DNA of 64,000 nt, from positions 124,001 through 188,000 of the forward strand of contig NZ_QGGV01000004.1 of NCBI RefSeq assembly GCF_003148765.1. Direction: 5' to 3'. Below the pieces are notes generated by a model. That model had not been told where the DNA came from, ran no database searches, and saw only the letters and a program-made list of their open reading frames with translations. A program made the translations under genes and the position numbers. The DNA is from Silicimonas algicola (GTDB lineage: Bacteria; Pseudomonadota; Alphaproteobacteria; Rhodobacterales; Rhodobacteraceae). Shown one piece after another: positions 39,274-48,282 of this stretch (its first letter is position 1; every line of letters starts with the position of its first letter).

Positions 39274-39810
39274 ATGCTACGCAAATTCCTCATCGTTCCG
39301 GCCCTCGCGCTCGCCCTCGCCGCCTGCGCCACGCCCGAGCCGCGTTTCGACTCGGATGGCAGACCCCTGCCGTCGACCTACAAGATCGCCTCTGGCGACA
39401 CCGGCAAGATCCAGTACCGGATGCTCGACTCGGTCAACGCGCTTCGCCAGGCGCGTGGGGCGCAACCGCTCGAACTCAGCTCGCAGCTCAACGCCGCGGC
39501 GCAGACGCACTCACGCGACATGTCGGTCCAGAACCGCCCCTGGCATTTCGGCTCGGACGGCTCGAGCCCCCTCGATCGCGTGACCCGCACCGGATACCAG
39601 GGCCGCCTCGTGGGCGAGAACATCTCGGAAACCTACGAGACCGAACTCGAAACGCTTGCCGCCTGGATGGAAGTCCCCGAGACGCGCGACGTCATCCTCG
39701 ACCCGCGCGCCCGCGACCTCGGCTTCTCGTGGTACCAGGAATCTTCCGGCAAGATCTGGTGGACGCTGATCACGGGCCAGCCCTCCGGCACCGCCGGTCC
39801 GACCAGCTGA
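39274..39810 (+). CDS. CAP-domain lipoprotein
   Basis: The 178-residue product has the lipoprotein signal VPALALALAACA, with the acylated cysteine in the LAAC box. The CAP domain follows: LDSVNALRQARGAQPLELSS, TQLNAAAQTHSRDM (SQLNAAAQTHSRDM), RLVGENISE, and LGFSWYQESSGKIWWTLI. It lacks the classical final His-Asn loop of the longer CAP at 31617. I chose ATG 39274. Its neighbours on both sides are L,D-transpeptidases, so a role at the peptidoglycan layer is plausible. Confidence 0.82.
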   Translation: MLRKFLIVPALALALAACATPEPRFDSDGRPLPSTYKIASGDTGKIQYRMLDSVNALRQARGAQPLELSSQLNAAAQTHSRDMSVQNRPWHFGSDGSSPLDRVTRTGYQGRLVGENISETYETELETLAAWMEVPETRDVILDPRARDLGFSWYQESSGKIWWTLITGQPSGTAGPTS

Positions 39811-39820
39811 AGACTCGAGG

Positions 39821-40318
39821 TCAGGGAAAGATGGTGATCCGCGTTCCGTCGCGGACCATCGCATAGATTTCCTCGATCTCCTTGTTCGTCACCGCGATGC
39901 ACCCGTAGGTCCAGTCCGGCCTCGGATTGGTCACCTTGGGTCCCCATCCGTGGATGAAGATGTCGCCGCCGGGAGAGCGACCGACAGCAGCGGCCTCGGC
40001 CACATCGACCTCGTCCGGATAGCTGATTCCGATCGACAGGTGGTACTCGCTCTCCGGGTTGCGCCGATTGATGAAGTACGAGCCCTCGGGCGTGCGCCCA
40101 TCGCCTTCCTGCAGCTTGTCGCCCGTCGGCGCGAAGCCGAGGTTGACATAGTACATCTTCAGCACGTTCGAGCCGTTCAGCAGGTACATCCGCCGAAAGC
40201 TCTTGTAGACGTGAACTTCCGTCACGGCTGGCCCGTCGTACGAGCGAAATTTGGACGCGCATCCCGTCAGTGCCACCACTGCGAAGATCAGCGCCGCAAT
40301 TCTTGCGATTGCATGCAT
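39821..40318 (-). CDS. L,D-transpeptidase lipoprotein (YkuD family)
   Basis: The 165-residue product starts ALIFAVVALTGCASKF, a lipoprotein signal with an LTGC box. The YkuD domain appears as EGDGRTPEGSYFINRR, FIHGWGP (catalytic His) and WTYGCIAVTNKEIEEIY (catalytic Cys). This resembles the short YafK-like group of L,D-transpeptidase-related hydrolases, which in E. coli includes DpaA, an enzyme that releases Lpp from peptidoglycan; that function is not shown here. I start at ATG 40318. It converges with the CAP lipoprotein across 10 bases. Confidence 0.83.
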   Translation of the reverse strand: MHAIARIAALIFAVVALTGCASKFRSYDGPAVTEVHVYKSFRRMYLLNGSNVLKMYYVNLGFAPTGDKLQEGDGRTPEGSYFINRRNPESEYHLSIGISYPDEVDVAEAAAVGRSPGGDIFIHGWGPKVTNPRPDWTYGCIAVTNKEIEEIYAMVRDGTRITIFP

Positions 40319-40385
40319 TGTTCTGACTGTCCCGAGTCTGCCTCCGAATTTTGATAGCCTATTTCGGGACGTAGGTGAATCGCTT

Positions 40386-41600
40386 TCAGCGTGTGAAGGC
40401 CGCGATGATCTCGACATGGGTCGACCACCTGAACTGGTCGACGACATCCATCCAGGCGATGCCGAACCCTGCTTGGACGAGACGCGCTGTATCGCGCGCG
40501 AAGGTGACAGGGCTGCACGAGACCATGGCGACGCGTGAGATGTTGGACGCCGCCAGCGACTCCACCTGACGCTCCGCTCCCGCGCGGGGCGGGTCGATCA
40601 CGGCAGCCCCGAAATGCGACAGCGCCTCGGCATCCAGCGGGCGCCGGAAAAGGTCGCGCGTCTCTGTCGTCACGGCATGGAGACCCGGCGCATGACGCCA
40701 GCCACGATCCAGCGCCTCCAGCATCTCCTCCTCGGCTTCGACCGCGTGAACGTGACCGCGCTCGGCCAGGGGAAGGCTGAACGTCCCGCAGCCCGCGAAG
40801 AGGTCGACGATGTCGCCCGTGGCGCCGTCCAGGGCCTCGCGCACGCCTGCAACGAGAGCGGCCTCGCCCTCGGTCGTCGCCTGAAGAAAAGCGCCCGGCG
40901 GCGGCGTCACCTGCGCGCGCCCGAACTGCACCAGCGGAGGCCGCTCCATCGCCACGACCTCGCGATCCCATGACAGTCGGGCAAGTCCCGCCTCGGCCGC
41001 GACGGCTCCAAAGTGCGCCTGCAACGAGACGTCGATCGGCTTGCCACCCGTCACCGCGACGTCGAGACCGCTGTCCGTTTCGGTCACTGTCAGCCGCACC
41101 TCGCCCTTCCGGCTGCCGCCGAGGGTGACGATCCGTTCCAGCACCGGAAGCGCCTCGACAAGCGCCGGACGCACCAGAAGGCAATGCGGCACCTCGCGGA
41201 TCGCGTCGCTGTAGGGTGCATGAAACCCGATGATAGCGCCGGACTTGGTCCTGCGGCCCGTAAACGTCGCCCGCCGCCGCGATCCGGGCGGGGACGTATG
41301 GACACGACGCACCTTCGCCTCGATCCCAACGGCCGACAGCGCCGTCTCGACCACACCCGCCTTCCAATCCGCCACGAAGTCATCCGAGGCGTGCTGAAGC
41401 GCGCACCCGCCGCAACCGCGATAGTGTGGACAGGGGGCCGACACGCGGTTCGAAGACGGTGTGACGATGCGCGGCGAAGCTAACCGGTCACCCGAAAGCT
41501 CACCCTCGACCACCTCGCCCGGCAGGGTGCGCGGGACAAAAACGGGACCCTCCGCGATGCCGTCCCCAAGGTGACCCAGACGCAGGATGGTCGCCTGCAT
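40386..41600 (-). CDS. Class I SAM-dependent RNA methyltransferase of the RlmD/TrmA family
   Basis: The 404-residue protein has a TRAM-like start and an iron-sulfur motif CPHYRGCGGCALQH (C-x5-C-x2-C). The methyltransferase part includes DIVDLFAGCGTFSLPLAERG and AAVIDPPRAGAERQV. The nucleophile cysteine lies in VSCSPVTFARDTARL, where family members often have SCNPATLARD. The product probably methylates uridine in 23S rRNA (m5U) or tRNA; the exact site is uncertain. The start codon directly follows the stop of the upstream ABC transporter with no gap. Confidence 0.88.
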   Translation of the reverse strand: MQATILRLGHLGDGIAEGPVFVPRTLPGEVVEGELSGDRLASPRIVTPSSNRVSAPCPHYRGCGGCALQHASDDFVADWKAGVVETALSAVGIEAKVRRVHTSPPGSRRRATFTGRRTKSGAIIGFHAPYSDAIREVPHCLLVRPALVEALPVLERIVTLGGSRKGEVRLTVTETDSGLDVAVTGGKPIDVSLQAHFGAVAAEAGLARLSWDREVVAMERPPLVQFGRAQVTPPPGAFLQATTEGEAALVAGVREALDGATGDIVDLFAGCGTFSLPLAERGHVHAVEAEEEMLEALDRGWRHAPGLHAVTTETRDLFRRPLDAEALSHFGAAVIDPPRAGAERQVESLAASNISRVAMVSCSPVTFARDTARLVQAGFGIAWMDVVDQFRWSTHVEIIAAFTR

Positions 41601-43490
41601 CTACTCGGCCGCCTCCTGCACGCCAATAAAGCCGCCCGACTGGTGACGCCAGAACTTCGCATAGACGCCGTCCCGCGCCAGAAGCTCTTCGTGCGTTCCC
41701 TGCTCGACGATGCGTCCATCCTCCAGCACGACGATGCGGTCCATCTGCGCGATGGTCGACAGCCGGTGCGCGATGGCCAGCACGGTCTTGCCCTCCATCA
41801 GCGACGACAGCGACTCCTGGATCGCCGCCTCGACCTCGGAATCGAGCGCACTCGTCGCTTCATCCAGCACGAGGATCGGCGCGTCCTTCAGGATCGCCCG
41901 CGCCAGCGCGATCCGCTGCCGCTGCCCGCCGGACAGTTTCACGCCGCGTTCCCCCAGATGCGCCTCGTACCCCATGCGGCCCCTGTGATCCCTCAGCTCC
42001 AGGATGAAGTCGTGCGCCTCGGCCAGCTCGGCCGCGTGGATCACGTCCTCCTTGCTGGCCTCGGGCTTGCCATAGCGGATGTTTTCCAGAGCCGAACGGT
42101 TGAACATCGAGGTTTCCTGCCGGACCATCGAGATCATCCGCCGCAACCCGTCCTGGGTCACATCGCGAATATCGGTGCCGTCGATCAGGACACGCCCCTC
42201 TTCGACATCGTAAAGCCGCAGCAACAGAGACGTGACGGTGCTCTTCCCGGCCCCCGAGGCGCCGACCAGCGCGACCTTTTCGCCAGGCGCGATCTCCAGG
42301 TCGAACCCATCCAGCGCCGCCTTCGACGTGCCGTAGCCGAAATGCAGGTTCTCGAACCTTATCGCGCCCTTCGCGCGTCCCGGATTGATGGCGTCGGGCC
42401 GGTCGAGGATCGTGTGCGCGGGTGTCAGCGTGCGGATCCCGTCTTCGATCTCTCCGATATTGGTGAAGACCCCAAGGGCGGCGAAGCTGACCCATCCCGT
42501 CATCGTGGCCAGCCGCGTCGACACGAGCCCCGCGGTCGCGATGTCGCCGGCGGTCGCCGTGCCCTGCCCCCAAAGCCACAGGGCGATGCCGATCAGCGCC
42601 GCGGGAAGCGCGCCCGCCAGAGTGAAGATGAAGATGCGGAACGTCACCACGATCCCGGCCCAGGCCACGCCCGCCTCGCGGAACCCGGCCAGCGCGTCGT
42701 CGGTCGCCCGTTCCTCGGCCGTGCCGTAGGCGAACAGCTTGACGGTGGCGACGTTGGTGATGGTGTCGACGATCTGCCCCGTCACCACCGCGCGCCGCGC
42801 GGCACGGGTCTGCGAGCGCATTCGGATCCTCGGGATGAAGTAGCGGATCAGCACGACGTAAGAGAGCGACCAGACGACGACCACCGCCGCCAGGCGCCAG
42901 TCGATGAAGGCCAGAAGCGCCGCCGAACTGATGACAGCGGTCAGCGCGTTGCCGATGGCGTTCGTCACCTCGGTCACCACGTCGGTCAGGGCCCGTGCCG
43001 TCTGCTGGCTTTTCTGCGCGATGCGCCCGGCGAAATCGTTGTCGAAATAGGACAGGCTCTGCCCCAGGGTGTGCCGATTGATCCGCGACAGGACCAGCGA
43101 ATAGAGGTTCGTGCCCAGGACCACGGTGTTGTACGCCGCGCTCAACACCATCGTGACCGGCCAGAGCACGACGAAGAACAGGACGAACCCGGCGAACACC
43201 ATCCACTGCTCGGCCAAGAATCCAGGCCCCACGATCTGCGCCTGGTCGATCATCCAGCCGATCAGCCAGTAGCCCATGACGCTGATGACACCCCAGACGA
43301 CCGAGGTGAGGGCCGACAGCCCGATCTGCGTTTCAGCCCCTTCCAGCGACCAGCGCATGAAGCGCCACAGCGTGCGCGGCGGCGGGCCGTCCGCCGGTCG
43401 AAATGGATCGATCCGGTCGGCGAGCCAGCGATAGGGCGCGGGAACGTGACCCAGGTCGCGCTCGAGATGGACGGGATCGGGAACCTTCAC
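41601..43490 (-). CDS. ABC exporter half-transporter, subunit 2 (permease-ATPase)
   Basis: The 629-residue protein has an N-terminal membrane domain with about six helices (e.g. WGVISVMGYWLIGWMID and FAGFVLFFVVLWPVTMVL) and a C-terminal ATPase. Walker A is VGASGAGKSTVTSL, the ABC signature is KLSGGQRQRIALARAIL, and Walker B is ILVLDEATSALDSE. It follows a sister half-transporter with a 4-base overlap, so they probably form a heterodimer of the MsbA/LmrCD type. The substrate may be a lipid, peptide or drug; context does not decide. Confidence 0.9.
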   Translation of the reverse strand: MKVPDPVHLERDLGHVPAPYRWLADRIDPFRPADGPPPRTLWRFMRWSLEGAETQIGLSALTSVVWGVISVMGYWLIGWMIDQAQIVGPGFLAEQWMVFAGFVLFFVVLWPVTMVLSAAYNTVVLGTNLYSLVLSRINRHTLGQSLSYFDNDFAGRIAQKSQQTARALTDVVTEVTNAIGNALTAVISSAALLAFIDWRLAAVVVVWSLSYVVLIRYFIPRIRMRSQTRAARRAVVTGQIVDTITNVATVKLFAYGTAEERATDDALAGFREAGVAWAGIVVTFRIFIFTLAGALPAALIGIALWLWGQGTATAGDIATAGLVSTRLATMTGWVSFAALGVFTNIGEIEDGIRTLTPAHTILDRPDAINPGRAKGAIRFENLHFGYGTSKAALDGFDLEIAPGEKVALVGASGAGKSTVTSLLLRLYDVEEGRVLIDGTDIRDVTQDGLRRMISMVRQETSMFNRSALENIRYGKPEASKEDVIHAAELAEAHDFILELRDHRGRMGYEAHLGERGVKLSGGQRQRIALARAILKDAPILVLDEATSALDSEVEAAIQESLSSLMEGKTVLAIAHRLSTIAQMDRIVVLEDGRIVEQGTHEELLARDGVYAKFWRHQSGGFIGVQEAAE

Positions 43491-45328
43491 TCTGCTGCCT
43501 CTGTATTCAAAAATCCGCCCGACTGGCGGGACCAGAACCCTGCATATAGTCCTCCGCCCGACAAAAGCGCAGCATGACTCCCGTCTTCGACGATCCGGCC
43601 TTCGTCCAGGACGACGATCCGATCCAGTTGCGAGATGGTCGACAGCCGGTGCGCGATGGCGATCACGGTCTTGCCTTCCATCATGCCGTACAACGTATCC
43701 TGAATTGCCGCCTCGACTTCGGAATCTAGGGCGCTCGTCGCCTCGTCCAGCACGAGGATCGGCGCATCCTTCAGGATGACACGCGCCAGCGCGATCCGCT
43801 GCCGCTGGCCGCCCGACAGCTTCACGCCTCTCTCGCCGACCTGGGCGTCATAACCGGACCGGCCCTCGGGGTCGCGCAGCGTCAGGATGAAATCATGCGC
43901 CTCGGCGCGCCGTGCCGCCTCGACCATCTCGGACTCGGTGGCGTCTGGACGACCGTAAAGGATGTTCTCACGCACCGAGCGGTGCAGAAGCGACGAATCC
44001 TGCTGGACCATGCCGATGCGGGCGCGCAGCGAATCCTGCGTCACGTCGCGCACATCCTGCCCGTCGATCAGTATCCGTCCGCCCTCGACGTCGTAGAAGC
44101 GCAGCAGCAACTTCACGAGCGTCGATTTGCCCGCGCCCGAACGGCCGACAAGGCCCACCTTCTGACCCGGCTCGATGACCAGTGACAGCCGGTCCAGCCC
44201 GTCCGAACCACGTCCGTAATGGTGGCTCACCTCCTCGAAGACGATACGTCCCGACCCGGGCACCAGCGGCCGGGCGTCGGCCCGATCGACCAGGTGGATC
44301 GGCTGCGCGATGGTCTCCATCCCCTCGGCCACGACACCCAGGTTGCGGAAGAAAGACGTCAGAGCCCACATCAGCCAGCCCGTCATGGCGGACAGGCGCA
44401 GCACGATGGTCGAGGCGACGGCGACGACGCCCACGCTGGCGGCACCGGCAGACCAAAGCCAGATCGCCCATCCGATGACTGCAACCGTCAGGAAGCCGTT
44501 GATGACCGTCAGGCTCAGATCCATCGTGGTGAAGATTCGCATCTCGTTCTGGAAGGTGCGCCGCGAATGCTCGATCACGTCGCGCGCATGGTCGAGTTCC
44601 GCCGAGGTATGCGCGAACATCTTCACCGAATGGATGTTGCTGTAGGCGTCGACGACCCGCCCCGTGACGGCACTTCGCGCGTCCGACGATATCTTCGACG
44701 CAGGCCCCACCCGCCGAACCGTCCAGGTCACCAGGAGACCGTACAGCATCAGCCAGAACGCCAGCGGCACCGCAAGCTGCGAGTCGGCGTCGGACAACAG
44801 GATGAAGGCGCCGACGACATAGGCCGTCGCATAGGTCATGGCGTCGAAGACCTGGAACACCGCTTCGCCCGCCGCAGGAGGCGTCTGCATGATGCGGTTC
44901 GCGATCCGTCCGGCGAAATCGTTCTCGAACCAGCCGACCGACTGCCGCAGCACATGCGCGTGCGCCCTCCACCGGATCAGCGTGCCGAAATTCGGAAGAA
45001 TAGTGTTGTTCAGCAGCCCGACGTCCAGAGCCTGGATCGCCGGTCGCACCAGCAGAAGAAGCGCCGCGACCCCCAGCATCTCCAGCCAGTGCTGATCCCA
45101 GAAGGTCGAAGGCTCGCTGACGGCCAGCAGATCGACCAGCCGCCCGATGTAGTAGATCAGCCAGATCTCGATCGCGGCCACCGCCACCGACATGACTGCC
45201 GCGACACCGAAGATCGGCCAGAACGGCCGGCTTAGACCCTTGATGAACGGCCAGAGCCGACGCGGCGGCGTGTCTTCGGCCGGATAGGAGACGTAAGGAT
45301 CGACGAGGTTTTCGAAGAAGCGGAACAT
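43487..45328 (-). CDS. ABC exporter half-transporter, subunit 1 (permease-ATPase)
   Basis: The 613-residue protein is closely related to the gene after it. The N-terminal half contains hydrophobic helices (VAAVMSVAVAAIEIWLIYYI and VAVIGWAIWLWSAGAASVGV). The C-terminal ATPase has VGRSGAGKSTLVKL (Walker A), KLSGGQRQRIALARVIL and ILVLDEATSALDSE. Both subunits have Glu after Walker B. The pair begins after a 160-base interval without a gene following cca, so a promoter probably lies at 45329-45489, though no consensus pair is clear. Confidence 0.9.
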   Translation of the reverse strand: MFRFFENLVDPYVSYPAEDTPPRRLWPFIKGLSRPFWPIFGVAAVMSVAVAAIEIWLIYYIGRLVDLLAVSEPSTFWDQHWLEMLGVAALLLLVRPAIQALDVGLLNNTILPNFGTLIRWRAHAHVLRQSVGWFENDFAGRIANRIMQTPPAAGEAVFQVFDAMTYATAYVVGAFILLSDADSQLAVPLAFWLMLYGLLVTWTVRRVGPASKISSDARSAVTGRVVDAYSNIHSVKMFAHTSAELDHARDVIEHSRRTFQNEMRIFTTMDLSLTVINGFLTVAVIGWAIWLWSAGAASVGVVAVASTIVLRLSAMTGWLMWALTSFFRNLGVVAEGMETIAQPIHLVDRADARPLVPGSGRIVFEEVSHHYGRGSDGLDRLSLVIEPGQKVGLVGRSGAGKSTLVKLLLRFYDVEGGRILIDGQDVRDVTQDSLRARIGMVQQDSSLLHRSVRENILYGRPDATESEMVEAARRAEAHDFILTLRDPEGRSGYDAQVGERGVKLSGGQRQRIALARVILKDAPILVLDEATSALDSEVEAAIQDTLYGMMEGKTVIAIAHRLSTISQLDRIVVLDEGRIVEDGSHAALLSGGGLYAGFWSRQSGGFLNTEAAE

Positions 45329-45489
45329 GAGGCGGAGGCCTTGACGAAGAAATGCGATGAGATGACGGCGGGGACCACAGGCCCATCCACCACAGGATCG
45401 GGCCGGTCAGATGCGGCTGTCGGGGATCCTGTCGGTCATCGTGCGCTCCATGTTCTGCAGGTTTCCGATAGCGCAAAGAGCGCCGCTTG

Positions 45490-46638
45490 TCACCCCGGCT
45501 TGTCGTCGAGAAGCGCCTCGCGGTCGAGGACGAACCCGCTCTCGATCCAGAGCCGCTCGAGTCGCTTCAACTCCGCGCCCAGCCGGTGCCCTTCGAACCG
45601 CGGCATCAGGTCGGCGGCGACGACGGGAAACTTCTTCGCGGCGCCATGCTCCGCCGTCTCCAATTCGTCCGTCAGGGGCCGCCCAAGGCTCGCCGCCCGA
45701 ACAAGCATTGCGTCGCGCGCAGTCTCTGACCCGAAGCGATAGCCCGCCTCTCCCGGCGCAAGGCCTCCTGCCTCGACGATTCCGGACAGCCTGTCCGTTT
45801 CCTTCCGGGACAGGCGAAGAGCATCTGACGGATCGCCGCCAAGCGCGGCTAGCCGTCGCAACGCATCGGGCTCGACCCCCGCGAGACTTTCGAGCGCGAC
45901 AAGCGGCGCCAGCGCGGTATCGTCCGAGCCCGGCAGTATGGCCGGCAGTACGCCCGTCACCCGCATCGCAGCCAGCGCCGGCGCCGGGTCAGGTGCCGCC
46001 AGAAGCCGCTTCATTTCCGCGCCGACCCTCTCGCGAGAGAGAGTTTCCAAACCCTCGACCGTCCGCGCTATGGCGTCGAGTGCATCGGGATCGAAGCCAA
46101 GAGAAGGATCGCCGTACCAGGCATGGAACCGGAAGTACCGAAGGCTCCGCAGGTAATCCTCACGGATTCGCGTCTCGGCGTCCTCGATGAACCGTACACG
46201 GCCCGCCCGCAGGTCACCCAGACCGCCGAGCGGATCCACGACCTCGCCCGAAGAATCTGCGTAAAGCGCGTTCATCGTGAAGTCCCGCCGCCGCGCATCG
46301 TCGTCCAGACTGTCGGAAAACGCGACGACCGCGCGGCGCCCGTCCGTTTCGACATCGCGCCGAAATGTCGTGATCTCATAGGGCACGCCCTCCGACACCA
46401 CCGTCACGGTGCCGTGGTCGATGCCCGTCCCCACGGCATGGAGCCCCGCCTCTGCCGCCAGCTCCATCACCCTCTCCGGCCGAGCATCCGTCGAGAGATC
46501 CACATCGGTCACGGGCCGCCGCAGAATGGCGTCGCGCACGCATCCGCCCACAGCGAAGGCGTTATACCCCGCGTCGTTCAGAAGCGAGAAGAGCCGCGCC
46601 GCGCCCGGCGCGATCAGCCAGTCAGCCTCGATCCGCAT
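45490..46638 (-). CDS. cca: CCA tRNA nucleotidyltransferase / poly(A) polymerase family protein
   Basis: The N-terminal AVGGCVRDAILRRPVTDVDL contains the glycine-rich loop and the first Asp of the class II nucleotidyltransferase active site. EGVPYEITTFRRDVETDG, RRDFTMNALYAD and LVRSLR-like DYLRSLRYFRFH follow. At 382 residues it fits the short alphaproteobacterial CCA-adding or poly(A)-polymerase form. It should restore the 3' CCA on tRNA, although poly(A) polymerase activity cannot be excluded. It overlaps the NUDIX gene by 17 bases. Confidence 0.87.
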   Translation of the reverse strand: MRIEADWLIAPGAARLFSLLNDAGYNAFAVGGCVRDAILRRPVTDVDLSTDARPERVMELAAEAGLHAVGTGIDHGTVTVVSEGVPYEITTFRRDVETDGRRAVVAFSDSLDDDARRRDFTMNALYADSSGEVVDPLGGLGDLRAGRVRFIEDAETRIREDYLRSLRYFRFHAWYGDPSLGFDPDALDAIARTVEGLETLSRERVGAEMKRLLAAPDPAPALAAMRVTGVLPAILPGSDDTALAPLVALESLAGVEPDALRRLAALGGDPSDALRLSRKETDRLSGIVEAGGLAPGEAGYRFGSETARDAMLVRAASLGRPLTDELETAEHGAAKKFPVVAADLMPRFEGHRLGAELKRLERLWIESGFVLDREALLDDKPG

Positions 46639-47233
46639 CGTCGCTCATCCGGTCCGCCAGGGCGCGAAGCATCCGCGCCGTCGCCCCCCAGATGTAATAG
46701 GGTCCCCAGGGCACGGTGAAATAATAACGCCGCTCGCCCCGCCAGCGCCTGTACTGAATGCGATAGTTTGCGGGGTCCAGAACATGGGCGAGCGGAACCT
46801 CGAAGACCTCGGCGACTTCGCCCGCCTCGGGAACAGGCTCGAATCCGGGCAAAATGAGCGAAACGACGGGCGTCACCATAAAGCCTGTCACCGTCTCGTG
46901 CGGGGGAAGCGTGCCGAGGACGCGCACGCTCGACGACGGCAGCCCGATCTCCTCATGTGCCTCGCGCAGGGCTGCGGCGCTGGCGTCTGTGTCGACGTCT
47001 TCGACCTTGCCACCGGGAAAGGCGATCTGGCCCGGATGGTGCTTCAGCCGAGACGACCGCTTCGTCAGGATCAACCCCGGAGACGCCTCGTGATCGACCA
47101 CGGCGATCAGGACCGAAGCGTCGCGCAGCGTGCGTCCGTCCGGAAGCCGGATCTCGGGGTTCAGGTCATAGTCCGATGAAGGCCGCCCCGCACGGGCCAC
47201 GGCCGCCCGCAGGGAAGCCTCGGTGTCAGTCAT
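46622..47233 (-). CDS. CoA pyrophosphatase, NUDIX (NudL/YeaB-like)
   Basis: I use ATG 47233, preceded by GAAGGACG, giving 203 residues. HHPGQIAFPGGKVED and AAALREAHEEIGL form the NUDIX box, and the HPGQIAFPGG form is typical of the CoA and acyl-CoA pyrophosphatases. PHETVTGFMVTPVVSLI supports that subgroup. It may control free CoA or remove oxidised CoA. Its start overlaps the hslO 3' end by 8 bases and its stop overlaps cca by 17 bases. Confidence 0.86.
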   Translation of the reverse strand: MTDTEASLRAAVARAGRPSSDYDLNPEIRLPDGRTLRDASVLIAVVDHEASPGLILTKRSSRLKHHPGQIAFPGGKVEDVDTDASAAALREAHEEIGLPSSSVRVLGTLPPHETVTGFMVTPVVSLILPGFEPVPEAGEVAEVFEVPLAHVLDPANYRIQYRRWRGERRYYFTVPWGPYYIWGATARMLRALADRMSDDADRG

Positions 47234-48212
47234 CGTCCTTCGCCTCGAACCCAAGCGTCTTGGGGTCGAACTCGTAGTGCGCGCCGCAGAACTGGCAGTC
47301 CGCCGTCACGATACCCTCGTCCGTGGTCATGTGAGCGATATCCTTGGCCGAATAGATCGACAGCGTCTGGCGCACGCGGTCGGGCGAACAGGTGCAGCCG
47401 AACTCGACACGCTGCGGATCGAAGACCCGAGGCCCATCCTGATGGAACAGCCTGACCAGAAGCTCGGTCGGCTGGACGCTCGGTCCGATCAATTCGATGT
47501 CGTCGGCGCTGTCCAGAAGAATGTTCACATGCTCCCAGTCGCGCGCCGCATCACCATCCATGATGTCCTCGGCCGCAAGCAACCCGCCCTCGCCCGATCC
47601 ACCGCCCTGCATCAGCGGCGAGGCCTCGGGCATCTGCTGAAGCATCACGCCGCCGGCCCGCCAATGCATCGGCTCGCCGGGCAACTGCGTCTGCCCGTAA
47701 GACAGTGCGAACCGTGTCGGAAGCTGCTCTGACTGTGCGAAATAGGTTTGGGCGCAGGCCGAGATCGAATCTCCCGCAATGGGCGTGATCCCCTGATAGG
47801 GCGTCGTGCCCGGTCCCTGGTCGATAAGCACGGCGAAATAGCCCTTTCCGATCTGCGGAAAGGGTTCGCCCGAGGGGTCGAGCCGCTGCTCGTCGAAGCT
47901 GGCATAGGCGCGGATGCGGGCCGGACCGCCGTCCTCGGTCGGGGCGAAATAGTCCGTCGCCACAAGGCGCGCGGGCCCGTCGCCCCGGACCTGCAGCGAC
48001 AGCTTCCAGCGCAGCTTGATGGTCTGCCCGATAAGCGCTGTCAGCAGAACCGTCTCGGCTACCAGCGCCTCGATGGCGGGCGGATAATCGTGCTGCGCCA
48101 GAACGCGACGAAGGACGCCGTCCAGCCGCGCGACCCGCCCACGCGTGTCGGTGCGGTCAAGCTGGAAGGGCAGGACGGTATCGTCCCAGGCAATTCTCGT
48201 TCCAAGATTCAT
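47226..48212 (-). CDS. hslO: Redox-regulated chaperonin Hsp33
   Basis: Hsp33 holds unfolding proteins during oxidative stress. The C-terminal zinc switch has C273, C275, C306 and C309 (FGCTCSPDR and DCQFCGAHY), the C-x-C and C-x2-C pairs. Upstream, LLTALIGQTIKLRWKLSLQV and GITPIAGDSISACAQTYFAQ are conserved. I start at ATG 48212, giving 328 residues. The gene is first in hslO-nudL-cca and has a heat-shock-type promoter about 40 bases upstream. Confidence 0.92.
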   Translation of the reverse strand: MNLGTRIAWDDTVLPFQLDRTDTRGRVARLDGVLRRVLAQHDYPPAIEALVAETVLLTALIGQTIKLRWKLSLQVRGDGPARLVATDYFAPTEDGGPARIRAYASFDEQRLDPSGEPFPQIGKGYFAVLIDQGPGTTPYQGITPIAGDSISACAQTYFAQSEQLPTRFALSYGQTQLPGEPMHWRAGGVMLQQMPEASPLMQGGGSGEGGLLAAEDIMDGDAARDWEHVNILLDSADDIELIGPSVQPTELLVRLFHQDGPRVFDPQRVEFGCTCSPDRVRQTLSIYSAKDIAHMTTDEGIVTADCQFCGAHYEFDPKTLGFEAKDDD

Positions 48213-48250
48213 GGGGTTTCCCTGGCGGTCGGCACCATGCCATACCGCGA

Positions 48251-48280
48251 CTATATAGGTGCCCCCGTACGAGGTCCAAG
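48251..48280 (-). promoter_or_regulatory. Heat-shock (RpoH-type) promoter of hslO
   Basis: On the minus strand CTTG (48280-48277) is followed after exactly 17 bases by CCTATATAG (48259-48251). This has nearly the same spacing and bases as the dnaK promoter at 11470-11499 (CTTG-N17-CCCTATATAG). The start of transcription would be about 30-35 bases before the hslO ATG. Confidence 0.75.
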
Positions 48281-48282
48281 CG

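Noticed and set aside
41571-43577. 668-residue plus-strand frame
   Set aside because: Antisense to an ABC exporter with intact Walker and signature motifs.
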